39,305 nucleotides of DNA from Lachnospiraceae bacterium (lineage in GTDB: Bacteria > Bacillota > Clostridia > Lachnospirales > Lachnospiraceae), in the NCBI GenBank assembly GCA_024698075.1, contig JAILRP010000002.1:1-39305 (forward strand), in the 5' to 3' direction. Both the position numbers and the translations under genes were made by a program. The notes under the pieces were generated by a model. The model did not search any database, was not told where the DNA came from, and saw only the letters and a list, made by a program, of their open reading frames with translations. Below, piece after piece: positions 25,312-33,162 of the stretch (positions are counted from its first letter, which is position 1; each line of letters starts with the position of its first letter).

Positions 25312-26310
25312 ATGGCAGATACTTTCAGCAATATCATCGGGCAGGAGCATATCAAGGAGCATCTTCGCGTGACGCTGACAAGCGGAAAAATCAGCCAGGC
25401 ATACCTTATCACGGGAGAAGTCATGCAGGGCAAGGAATACATTGCGCGGATATTTGCGAATGCGCTTGTCTGCGAAGATCCCGTGGATGGATACGATCCG
25501 TGCGGAATCTGCAGGCCGTGCATACAGGCAAATACGCGCAACCATCCGGACATCATCACGGTCACGCACGACAAGCCGAACATCGTATCGGTCGATGATG
25601 TAAGGCAGCAGATCGTTTCCGACGTGCAGATAAAGCCTTATCAGAGCCGGTATAAGATATACATCATGAATGAGGCGGAGAAGATGACTCCACAGGCACA
25701 GAACGCGCTTTTAAAAACGCTCGAGGAGCCGCCGGAATATGCGGTCATCCTGCTGCTTACTACATCAAAGGCCGCAATGCTCCCGACAGTCATTTCCAGA
25801 TGTGTCCAGCTGGACATGAGGCCGGTCGAAGACAGGCTTGTCAGAAAATATCTCATGGATGAGGTGAAGATACCGGACTATCAGGCCGACATATGCGTGG
25901 CTTTCGCAAGAGGCAATATAGGAAAAGCCAGAAGCCTTGCGATGAGCGAGGACTTTGAGGAGATAAAGAATGAGGCGGTCAGGGTCCTGTCCTTCATCCG
26001 GAACATGGATACCACGGACATGATCAAGACGCTTAAAAAGCTCGAGGACTACAAGCTGAACGTCGATGAGTTCCTCGACATCATGATGATATGGTACAGA
26101 GATGTGCTCCTGTATAAAGCCACGATGGATGCCGATGCGATGGTGTTCAAGGACGAAGGCGCAAACATCAGGAAAGAAGCGTCGCTCAGCTCATATGAAG
26201 GGATAGAGACGATACTCAAAGCGGTTGAAAAGACTAAGGCAAGGCTTCGTGCAAACGTGAATTTCGAACTTGCGATGGAGCTTATGCTTCTAACGATAAA
26301 GGAGAATTGA
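25312..26310 (+). CDS. holB: DNA polymerase III delta-prime subunit
   Basis: This 332-residue AAA+ clamp-loader subunit begins with I-I-G-Q-E-H-I and S-Q-A-Y-L-I-T-G. It has a degraded ATP loop (G-E-V-M-Q-G-K-E), as expected for the non-hydrolysing delta-prime subunit. A zinc site is formed by Cys residues in C-E-D and C-G-I-C-R-P-C. M-T-P-Q-A-Q-N-A-L-L-K-T-L-E-E-P-P and S-R-C are diagnostic. It helps load the sliding clamp during replication. Its neighbours YaaR and RicT match the B. subtilis order. The start has GGAAG eleven bases upstream, and the stop overlaps the ribosome-binding region of ricT. Confidence 0.92.
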   Translation: MADTFSNIIGQEHIKEHLRVTLTSGKISQAYLITGEVMQGKEYIARIFANALVCEDPVDGYDPCGICRPCIQANTRNHPDIITVTHDKPNIVSVDDVRQQIVSDVQIKPYQSRYKIYIMNEAEKMTPQAQNALLKTLEEPPEYAVILLLTTSKAAMLPTVISRCVQLDMRPVEDRLVRKYLMDEVKIPDYQADICVAFARGNIGKARSLAMSEDFEEIKNEAVRVLSFIRNMDTTDMIKTLKKLEDYKLNVDEFLDIMMIWYRDVLLYKATMDADAMVFKDEGANIRKEASLSSYEGIETILKAVEKTKARLRANVNFELAMELMLLTIKEN

Positions 26311-26311
26311 A

Positions 26312-27298
26312 ATGGTAAAAGTCATAGGAGTCAGGTTCAGGACGGCCGGAAAGATATATTACTTCGGACCGAAGGATATCGAGTTCAAGAGGTCGGACCA
26401 TGTCATCGTGGAGACCGCACGGGGAGTCGAGTACGGAACGGTCGTGCTCCCGAACATGGAAATGGATGAGAGCAAGGTAACTCAGCCGCTAAAGAACGTC
26501 ATACGGAAGGCAACTCCCGATGATGAGGAGCGGGAGAAGCGGAACCGCGAAAAAGAAAAAGACGCTTACAAGATATGTCTCGAGAAGATCCATAAACACG
26601 GTCTTGAGATGAAGCTTATCAACGCAGAATATACGTTTGACAACAACAAGGTCCTGTTTTATTTCACCGCGGACGGCCGAGTCGATTTCCGCGAGCTCGT
26701 AAAAGACCTTGCGGGCGTGTTCCGCACCAGGATCGAGCTGCGCCAGGTGGGCGTGAGGGACGAAACGAAGATACTCGGCGGCATGGGAATCTGCGGGCGG
26801 CCGCTCTGCTGCCACTCATACCTTTCCGATTTTGCGCCCGTATCCATCAAGATGGCAAAAGAACAGAGCCTGTCGCTCAACCCGACAAAGATATCGGGAA
26901 TATGCGGACGCCTCATGTGCTGCCTGCAGAACGAGGCTCAGGTATATGAGGAGCTTAACCGGAAGCTTCCGCGGGTCGGTGATACGGTCACGACTCCTGA
27001 CGGCATAAAGGGCGAGGTCAGGGAGACCAACGTGCTGAAGCAGCTCGTTAAGGTTGTCGTTGAGATAGACGACGAAAAAGAGCTTCGGGAATACGCGGTA
27101 TCAGACCTTAAGTTCAAGCCGCGCCACAAAAAGGAAAACGACGGGAACAAGGGAGATAAGGGCCAGAAGAAGGGAAAGAACAAAGACAAGGATAAGCAGA
27201 ACAAGAGATCCCAGGCCGAACTCGATGAGGAGCTCGAGCTTGAAGAACTTGAAAGATTAGAACAAAAAGATGGAAGATCCAAACTGGACGACGATTGA
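26312..27298 (+). CDS. ricT: PSP1-domain protein RicT (YaaT)
   Basis: This 328-residue protein has the PSP1 C-terminal domain in the middle, including G-M-G-I-C-G-R-P-L-C-C-H and G-I-C-G-R-L-M-C-C-L. The conserved cysteines are known in B. subtilis YaaT to hold iron-sulfur clusters in the RicA-RicF-RicT complex, which affects RNase Y processing, sporulation and competence. After about residue 265 comes a very basic Lys/Asn/Gly tail and then an acidic Glu/Leu tail, both low complexity. AAGGAG lies just before the ATG, one base after the holB stop. The 3' end overlaps the methyltransferase gene by 29 bases. The family is certain; the RNA-processing role is by homology. Confidence 0.92.
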   Translation: MVKVIGVRFRTAGKIYYFGPKDIEFKRSDHVIVETARGVEYGTVVLPNMEMDESKVTQPLKNVIRKATPDDEEREKRNREKEKDAYKICLEKIHKHGLEMKLINAEYTFDNNKVLFYFTADGRVDFRELVKDLAGVFRTRIELRQVGVRDETKILGGMGICGRPLCCHSYLSDFAPVSIKMAKEQSLSLNPTKISGICGRLMCCLQNEAQVYEELNRKLPRVGDTVTTPDGIKGEVRETNVLKQLVKVVVEIDDEKELREYAVSDLKFKPRHKKENDGNKGDKGQKKGKNKDKDKQNKRSQAELDEELELEELERLEQKDGRSKLDDD

Positions 27299-28025
27299 AC
27301 TTAAAGATGGAGAGAGAACGGACGACCTTGAACGGTGCGGGTACAGGATAATCCAGGATCCGGACAAGTTCTGCTTCGGGATGGACGCCGTGCTCCTGTC
27401 CGGATATGCGTTTGTAAAGAGGGGAGAAAAGGTCCTCGACCTCTGTAGCGGGAACGGTATCATACCGATACTATTAGCGGCCAAGACGGAGGCCGGCCAT
27501 ATAGCAGGCATCGAGATCCAGAAGGATGTGGCGGACATGGCAAGGCGGAGTGTCGCCGCAAATGCGCTGTCTGAACGGATAAACATCATCTGCGCAGACA
27601 TAAAAGAGGCGGATCAGTATTTCCAGTCGGGGATATTTGACGTGATAACCTGCAATCCCCCCTACATGATAGACAGCCACGGAATAAAGAATCCCGATTC
27701 GCCCAAAGCCATAGCAAGGCACGAGATACTGTGCAATTTTGATGATGTAGCAAAGATCTCGGCAAAGATGCTCCGGCAGGGGGGACGGCTCTTCCTCGTT
27801 CACAGGCCGTTCCGGCTGACCGAGATATTTGAAACGCTGACAAAGTACGGACTTGAACCGAAAAGAATGAAGCTTGTCTATCCGTACATAGACAGGGAGC
27901 CGAACATGGTGCTCATCGAGGCGGATCTCGGCCGAAGGCGCAGGCTCACGGTTGAGAAGCCGCTCATAGTTTATGAATCACCGGACTGCTACACAAAGGA
28001 AATATATGATATTTACGGTTACTGA
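27270..28025 (+). CDS. tRNA1(Val) adenine-N6 methyltransferase-like protein
   Basis: This 251-residue class I SAM-dependent methyltransferase has the binding loop V-L-D-L-C-S-G-N-G-I-I-P-I-L-L and the adenine-N6 catalytic motif N-P-P-Y in I-T-C-N-P-P-Y-M. The opening Q-D-P-D-K-F-C-F-G-M-D-A-V-L-L is typical of the TrmN6/YfiC group, known as YabB in B. subtilis, where it also lies between yaaT and rsmI. It probably methylates tRNA at A37. The start lies inside the ricT tail without a clear ribosome-binding site, which suggests translation coupled to ricT. Confidence 0.87.
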   Translation: MEDPNWTTIELKDGERTDDLERCGYRIIQDPDKFCFGMDAVLLSGYAFVKRGEKVLDLCSGNGIIPILLAAKTEAGHIAGIEIQKDVADMARRSVAANALSERINIICADIKEADQYFQSGIFDVITCNPPYMIDSHGIKNPDSPKAIARHEILCNFDDVAKISAKMLRQGGRLFLVHRPFRLTEIFETLTKYGLEPKRMKLVYPYIDREPNMVLIEADLGRRRRLTVEKPLIVYESPDCYTKEIYDIYGY

Positions 28026-28027
28026 CG

Positions 28028-28915
28028 ATGGATGAGAGACAAAAATGCGGAATGCTTTATCTGTGCGCGACCCCGATAGGCAATCTGTCGGATATTTCGG
28101 AACGGGTCATCGAGACCCTGAAGGGTGCGGACCTGATCGCCGCCGAAGATACCCGCAACAGCATGAAGCTCCTTAACCGCTTTGACATAAGAGTACCGCT
28201 TACCAGTTATCATGAATATAATAAGTATGACAAGGCGGCTGAACTCATAGAAAAGATGAAGGCGGGCATGAACGTCGCACTCGTAACGGATGCCGGAACT
28301 CCGGGGATCTCCGATCCAGGGGAAGTTATCACGGATATGTGCCACAAAGAGGGGATCGCGGTAACATCGCTCCCGGGCCCCTGCGCGGCGGTCACGGCGC
28401 TGTCGGTTTCCGGGATGAGCACCGGCAGGTTCGTGTTCGAAGGATTCCTTCCTTCCGGAAAAAAGGAAAGGCAGCAGATACTGTCAGATCTTTCGGACGA
28501 GACAAGAACGATCATCATATATGAGGCACCGCATCATCTGAAAAAAACGCTGGAGACGCTGCTTGATGCTCTCGGAGACCGTGACATGGCGGTCTGCAGG
28601 GAACTGACCAAGAAGCATGAGGAAGTGCGGCGAATGCGGCTTTCCGAAGCTTCAGCCTATTACGGAGCCAATGAGCCGAGAGGGGAATATGTCCTTGTGA
28701 TCGAAGGCAGGTCCCCGGAGGAGATAAAGGAAGAGATAGCAAAGACATTTCTTTCAACTGACATCAGAGAGCATGTGGCGGCTTATGAAGAAAAGGGATT
28801 TGACCGCAAAGAGGCCATGAAAAAGGTCGCCGCCGACAGGGGAATCACAAAAAGAGAAGTATACAGCAAAATGCTTGAGGAAACGGATCCCAAGGAAGAT
28901 AAGGAGAGCAGATAA
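28028..28915 (+). CDS. rsmI: 16S rRNA (cytidine1402-2'-O)-methyltransferase
   Basis: This 295-residue tetrapyrrole-methylase-fold enzyme has L-C-A-T-P-I-G-N-L-S-D-I at the start, A-A-E-D-T-R, S-Y-H-E-Y-N, D-A-G-T-P-G-I-S-D-P-G and F-E-G-F-L-P, all hallmarks of RsmI. It methylates the ribose of C1402 in the decoding centre of 16S rRNA. It begins two bases after the preceding stop without a strong binding site; an ATG at 28052 is an alternative start that keeps the LYLCATPIGNL motif. The metG gene follows after one base. The order rsmI then metG resembles B. subtilis. Confidence 0.95.
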   Translation: MDERQKCGMLYLCATPIGNLSDISERVIETLKGADLIAAEDTRNSMKLLNRFDIRVPLTSYHEYNKYDKAAELIEKMKAGMNVALVTDAGTPGISDPGEVITDMCHKEGIAVTSLPGPCAAVTALSVSGMSTGRFVFEGFLPSGKKERQQILSDLSDETRTIIIYEAPHHLKKTLETLLDALGDRDMAVCRELTKKHEEVRRMRLSEASAYYGANEPRGEYVLVIEGRSPEEIKEEIAKTFLSTDIREHVAAYEEKGFDRKEAMKKVAADRGITKREVYSKMLEETDPKEDKESR

Positions 28916-28916
28916 A

Positions 28917-30911
28917 ATGGACAGAGAAAAGTATTACATCACAACCGCGATAGCCTATACGTCGGGCAAGCCGCACATCGGAAACAGCTATGAGATAGTG
29001 ATGGCGGACGCGATCGCAAGGTTCAAGAAGCTTGAGGGCTATGACGTCTGGTTTCAGACCGGAACGGACGAGCATGGCCAGAAGATCGAAGAGAAGGCTC
29101 AGGCAGCGGGCATCACACCGAAGGAATTCGTGGATGATGTCGCAGGCGTCATCAAGGGGATATGCGACAGCCTGAACGTCAGATATGACCGTTTCATCAG
29201 GACGACTGATGCCGACCATGAGAGACAGGTGCAGAAGATGTTCAAAAAGATGTACGAAAAGGGTGACATCTACAAGGGCAGCTATGAGGGAATGTACTGT
29301 ACTCCCTGTGAGTCATTCTGGACGGAAAGCCAGCTCGTGGACGGTAAATGCCCCGATTGCGGACGAGAGGTCAGACCCGCAAAGGAAGAGGCGTATTTCT
29401 TTAAGATGAGCAAGTATGCGGACCGTCTCATCGAGCATATAAATACTCATCCCGAATTCATCCAGCCGGTATCGCGCAAAAACGAGATGATGAACAACTT
29501 CCTTCTTCCGGGGCTTCAGGACCTGTGCGTCAGCCGTACGTCGTTCAAATGGGGGATCCCGGTTGATTTTGACGATAAGCATGTAGTCTATGTGTGGCTC
29601 GATGCCCTGTCAAACTACATTACCGGGATCGGCTATGATACGGACGGAGAAAGCACCGAGCAGTTCAAAAAGCTCTGGCCGGCGGAGCTCCACCTCATAG
29701 GAAAGGACATCATAAGGTTCCATACGATATACTGGCCCATTTTCCTGATGAGCCTCGATCTTCCGCTTCCCAAGCAGGTATTCGGACATCCGTGGCTTCT
29801 GCAGGGCGGCGAGAAGATGAGCAAGTCCAGAGGGAACGTGATGTATGCGGACGATCTTATCAGCATGTTCGGGGTCGATGCCGTAAGGTACTATGTGCTC
29901 CATGAAATGCCTTATGATAATGACGGCACGATAACATGGGAGCTCGTTACGGAACGGTACAACTCCGATCTTGCAAACATACTCGGAAACCTTGTGAGCC
30001 GGACGATCTCCATGAGCAACAAATATTTTGACGGATTCGTATCAAGCACCGGAGCAGCCGATGCGATAGATGACGACCTGAAGCTCGTGTGCACGGGCGC
30101 TGCCGCAAAGGTTAAGGAAAAGATGGACGCTATGCGCATGGCAGATGCCTTGACGGAAGTGTTCAACGTCTTCAGACGCTGCAACAAATACATCGACGAG
30201 ACAATGCCGTGGGTGCTCGCCAAAAACGAAGAGGACAGGAACAGGCTGTCTGAGGTCCTTTACAATCTTGTTGAGGGCATATGCATCGGAGCGAACCTTC
30301 TCAAGCCGTTCATGCCTGATACGGCCGATAAGATACTGATGATGCTCTACGGAACGGAAAGGGATTTTGACCTTCTGTCCGAATTCGGGATATACAGGAG
30401 CGGAACAAAGGTCACCGACAGCCCGGAAATGCTCTTTGCAAGGCTCGATCCGGAAAAAGTCATGGCAGAAGTGGAAAAGATCAGGGAAAACCAGCGGAAG
30501 GAATACGAAAAGGAAAACGGCGGACCGGAAAGCGGCGGACCGGAAAGCGGTGAACCTGAAAGCGGGATACACGTCGAGCCGAAGGCTGAGATCGAATATG
30601 ATGATTTTGCGAAGATGCAGTTTGTTGTCGGCGAGATCATAGCCTGCGAGGAAGTCCCGAAATCCAAGAAGCTCCTGTGCTCAAAGGTTAAGATCGGTGA
30701 CAGCGTAAGGCAGATAGTGTCCGGGATCAAGGCATATTACAAACCCGAGGAAATGGTCGGCAAAAAAGTCATGGTCCTTCTGAACCTCAAACCCGCCACT
30801 CTTGCGGGAGTGTTGTCGGAAGGAATGATACTGTGTGCCGAGGATCAGGACGGAAACCTTTCACTCATGAGGCCCGAAAAGGATATGGAATCCGGATCGG
30901 AGATATTATAG
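28917..30911 (+). CDS. metG: Methionyl-tRNA synthetase with C-terminal tRNA-binding domain
   Basis: A 664-residue class I synthetase. The HIGH-type motif is P-H-I-G-N near residue 20, the zinc-knuckle cysteines are C-T-P-C and C-P-D-C, and the KMSKS loop is G-E-K-M-S-K-S-R-G-N. An anticodon-binding helical domain follows. The last 110 residues or so form a tRNA-binding EMAP/Trbp111-like domain (V-G-E-I-I, V-S-G-I-K, G-V-L-S-E-G-M-I-L). These two parts are joined by a repetitive G-G-P-E-S linker. The ATG at 28917 is chosen because the earlier in-frame ATG lies inside rsmI and would add a basic, non-homologous extension. It is essential for loading methionine on tRNA. Confidence 0.96.
   Translation: MDREKYYITTAIAYTSGKPHIGNSYEIVMADAIARFKKLEGYDVWFQTGTDEHGQKIEEKAQAAGITPKEFVDDVAGVIKGICDSLNVRYDRFIRTTDADHERQVQKMFKKMYEKGDIYKGSYEGMYCTPCESFWTESQLVDGKCPDCGREVRPAKEEAYFFKMSKYADRLIEHINTHPEFIQPVSRKNEMMNNFLLPGLQDLCVSRTSFKWGIPVDFDDKHVVYVWLDALSNYITGIGYDTDGESTEQFKKLWPAELHLIGKDIIRFHTIYWPIFLMSLDLPLPKQVFGHPWLLQGGEKMSKSRGNVMYADDLISMFGVDAVRYYVLHEMPYDNDGTITWELVTERYNSDLANILGNLVSRTISMSNKYFDGFVSSTGAADAIDDDLKLVCTGAAAKVKEKMDAMRMADALTEVFNVFRRCNKYIDETMPWVLAKNEEDRNRLSEVLYNLVEGICIGANLLKPFMPDTADKILMMLYGTERDFDLLSEFGIYRSGTKVTDSPEMLFARLDPEKVMAEVEKIRENQRKEYEKENGGPESGGPESGEPESGIHVEPKAEIEYDDFAKMQFVVGEIIACEEVPKSKKLLCSKVKIGDSVRQIVSGIKAYYKPEEMVGKKVMVLLNLKPATLAGVLSEGMILCAEDQDGNLSLMRPEKDMESGSEIL
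30519..30563 (+). repeat. Three 15-base tandem units in the metG linker
   Basis: Units at 30519-30533, 30534-30548 and 30549-30563 each encode G-(G/E)-P-E-S. The first two are identical and the third has four changes. They lie exactly between the anticodon-binding and tRNA-binding domains, so copy number could vary without harm. Confidence 0.75.
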
Positions 30912-30956
30912 GAACTGCCATGGTGCAGATATGCGCAGCAAAGAAGGGAGGAGAAT

Positions 30957-31943
30957 ATGAAAAAGTTAACAGGGATCATAATGATGATCACGATCATGCT
31001 TACAATGACGGTAAGTGCCGGTGCATCTCAGGCGATAACGTTTGATGAGGACGGCAACGGAACCGTAACGACGAAGGAATCGGCCGATACGGCAAAAAGG
31101 GGCTATCTTGCTTTGGGAGCCGACCTTACTGCGGCCCAGAAGTCTACCGTGCTTTCTGCCATGGGCGTATCGGAGTCGGATCTCGGAAACTATGATATAG
31201 TAACGACGACAAATGCCGAAGAGCACGAGATGCTTGACAAGTATATCCCGTCATCTCTTATCGGCACCAAGTCTCTTTCGTCGGTACTTGTCAAGCCTGC
31301 GGAGGCAGGACACGGAGTGGTCGTTACAACTAATAATATCAACTACTGCACGACCAATATGTACAGAAACGCCCTTATCACTGCCGGCGTGGAAGACGCA
31401 GACATCGTTGTGGCAGCACCCTCGCCCATATCGGGTACGGCAGCTCTTATCGGTGCCCTTAAGGCTTACGGAAAGATGAGCGGAAAAGAAGTGAGCGCCA
31501 AGGCAGTCGACGCATCGCTCAATGAGCTTGTCACAACGGGTGAGATCAAAGAAGAGATCGGGGATGACAAGGCCGAAGAACTCATCGCCTATATCAAGAC
31601 TGTTGTCGCCACAAACGATCTTAAGACCAAGGAAGAGATAGAGGCGGCCATCAGAAAGGGAATGAAGGACCAGAACGTCACTCTTTCCGAAGAAGAGATC
31701 GCACGCATCGTCGACCTTATGCTAAAGGTCAAGGCCATGGGCATAGACTACAAGGTTCTTGCAGAACAGGCTGATGACATATATGCCAAGTACAAGGATG
31801 ACATCAAGGCGGGAACGTTTGACATCAACAAGGTTGACATCAATGACCTCGGCCTTACGAAAGTCATAGGGAATGCGGTCACGAATACGGTCAAGAGCAT
31901 AGGGCAGAGCATCGCCGGATTTTTCTCGGGACTGTTCAGATAA
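30957..31943 (+). CDS. Exported DUF1002 protein
   Basis: This 328-residue protein has a signal peptide (about 1-25: M-K-K-L-T, a hydrophobic core, A-G-A-S). A domain with G-A-D-L-T-A-A-Q-K, A-x-A-G-V, V-A-A-P-S-P-I-S-G-T-A-A-L and a Glu/Lys-rich helical C-terminal half follows. The pattern matches DUF1002, an exported family common in Firmicutes. The role is unknown. The C-terminus ends in a hydrophobic F-S-G-L-F segment. GGGAGGAG lies just before the ATG. The GNAT gene starts on the last base of its stop codon, so they are coupled. No promoter is obvious in the 45 bases after metG. Confidence 0.85.
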   Translation: MKKLTGIIMMITIMLTMTVSAGASQAITFDEDGNGTVTTKESADTAKRGYLALGADLTAAQKSTVLSAMGVSESDLGNYDIVTTTNAEEHEMLDKYIPSSLIGTKSLSSVLVKPAEAGHGVVVTTNNINYCTTNMYRNALITAGVEDADIVVAAPSPISGTAALIGALKAYGKMSGKEVSAKAVDASLNELVTTGEIKEEIGDDKAEELIAYIKTVVATNDLKTKEEIEAAIRKGMKDQNVTLSEEEIARIVDLMLKVKAMGIDYKVLAEQADDIYAKYKDDIKAGTFDINKVDINDLGLTKVIGNAVTNTVKSIGQSIAGFFSGLFR

Positions 31944-32410
31944 TGGAATATGAGATAAGGCATCTGAAAGCAAAGGAATGGGACATGGCCATGCAGCTTG
32001 CATGGGACACATTTCTCGTATATGAGGCACCGGAATACGAACCCGTGGGAGTTAAGCATTTCCATGAGTTCGTTAAAGGTGATGAGCTGAAGAAGATGTT
32101 TGCCGACGGGCATTACCGTGCGTGGGGCGCATTTGACGAAAGGAATACCATTGCCGGAGTACTCGGGATAAGGGAGCATTGGCATATATCGCTTCTGTTC
32201 GTTGAACCGAGCCTTCACCATCAGGGAATAGCGACCGCCCTTCTCAATTCTGCCTTTACGGAAGCGGTAAGAGAGGGGATAACGGAAATGACGGTCTTCT
32301 CGTCTCCGTATGCGGCAGAGTTCTATCACAAGAAGGGCTTTGTCGATATGGACCGTGAGAAGACGACCGACGGCATAAGATATACGCCGATGCGGATAGA
32401 ACTCTTATGA
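31943..32410 (+). CDS. GNAT-family N-acetyltransferase
   Basis: This 155-residue protein has the GNAT fold, with the acetyl-CoA-binding motif H-H-Q-G-I-A-T-A-L-L near residue 93, a preceding beta strand (S-L-L-F-V-E-P) and a late F-Y-H-K-K-G-F motif. It should transfer an acetyl group from acetyl-CoA to an amine. The substrate is unknown and cannot be guessed from the neighbours. The ATG overlaps the DUF1002 stop by one base (TAATG), so translation is probably coupled. It ends the long plus-strand run, since a new promoter follows at once. Confidence 0.85.
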   Translation: MEYEIRHLKAKEWDMAMQLAWDTFLVYEAPEYEPVGVKHFHEFVKGDELKKMFADGHYRAWGAFDERNTIAGVLGIREHWHISLLFVEPSLHHQGIATALLNSAFTEAVREGITEMTVFSSPYAAEFYHKKGFVDMDREKTTDGIRYTPMRIELL

Positions 32411-32439
32411 TTGCTTTTTCTTTGGTGCTAAACTATAAT
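32411..32439 (+). promoter_or_regulatory. Promoter for the YesL-like and diguanylate cyclase genes
   Basis: TTGCTT (32411-32416) and a perfect TATAAT (32434-32439) are 17 bases apart. The predicted start is near 32446, giving a leader of about 30 bases with an AAAGG ribosome-binding site. Confidence 0.65.
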
Positions 32440-32475
32440 CAAAATAGTATGATTTCTACCGAAAGGTTTTGATAA

Positions 32476-33162
32476 ATGGGCAGGATTTTCAACTATGAAG
32501 GGCCGGTATTCTCGTTTCTTTCACGTCTGGCAGATCTGTTCTGGCTCAATCTGCTGTTCGTGGTATGCTCACTTCCGGTCTTTACAGCCGGGGCAGCAGC
32601 TACCGCACTTTATTACGTTACGCTGAAGATGGCAAAGGACCAGGAGGGATATATCACCAGGTCGTATTTTAAGTCATTTAAGGATAATTTTGTTCAGGCA
32701 ACAGCCATATGGGCAATGACGTTGGTCGTTTTTGCGGTCATGTTCCTTGACATTCGGATCGTGACGAACCGGGATCTGGCCGATGCCGTAGGAAGCCGGG
32801 CGGTCAGCAATGTGGTCATCGTCGCGGTGGGTGTTCTGCTCATAGCGGTCATGATGACGCTGACTTATGTTTTTCCTATCCTGGCACAGTTTGACAATAC
32901 GGTTAAGAATACGATAAAGAATGCGTTCCTTATCAGCATCCGCCATCTGCCCTATACTTTTCTGATGATGATCATCACTGCGGTGCCGGTCGTGCTGATA
33001 TGGTTTTTTCCGGCGCTTCTGATACTGATATTTATCGCATTTTCCGCAGTGGCATATATCAATTCGAAGTTCTATAACAAGATATTTGCCTTATACATGC
33101 CGAAGAATGACGGGAGCGAAGACTCCTCGGATGCCTCGGAGGATTTTGATGGGGAAGGCTGA
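32476..33162 (+). CDS. YesL-like (DUF624) membrane protein
   Basis: This 228-residue protein starts M-G-R-I-F-N-Y-E-G-P-V-F-S-F and has about five membrane helices, then an acidic tail rich in Ser and Asp. The opening, the W-L-N-L-L-F-V-V-C-S-L-P-V-F-T-A-G-A-A segment and A-L-Y-Y-V match the DUF624/YesL family, often found near sugar ABC transporters in Firmicutes. Its function is unknown. The same region holds an orphan sugar-transporter ATPase, but 1.7 kb away. AAAGG precedes the ATG by nine bases. It overlaps the diguanylate cyclase gene by 14 bases. Confidence 0.87.
   Translation: MGRIFNYEGPVFSFLSRLADLFWLNLLFVVCSLPVFTAGAAATALYYVTLKMAKDQEGYITRSYFKSFKDNFVQATAIWAMTLVVFAVMFLDIRIVTNRDLADAVGSRAVSNVVIVAVGVLLIAVMMTLTYVFPILAQFDNTVKNTIKNAFLISIRHLPYTFLMMIITAVPVVLIWFFPALLILIFIAFSAVAYINSKFYNKIFALYMPKNDGSEDSSDASEDFDGEG

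Noticed and set aside
26938-27282. Minus-strand serine-rich open frame
   Set aside because: It is the complement of the Lys/Glu low-complexity tail of RicT, and the serine runs simply mirror those codons.
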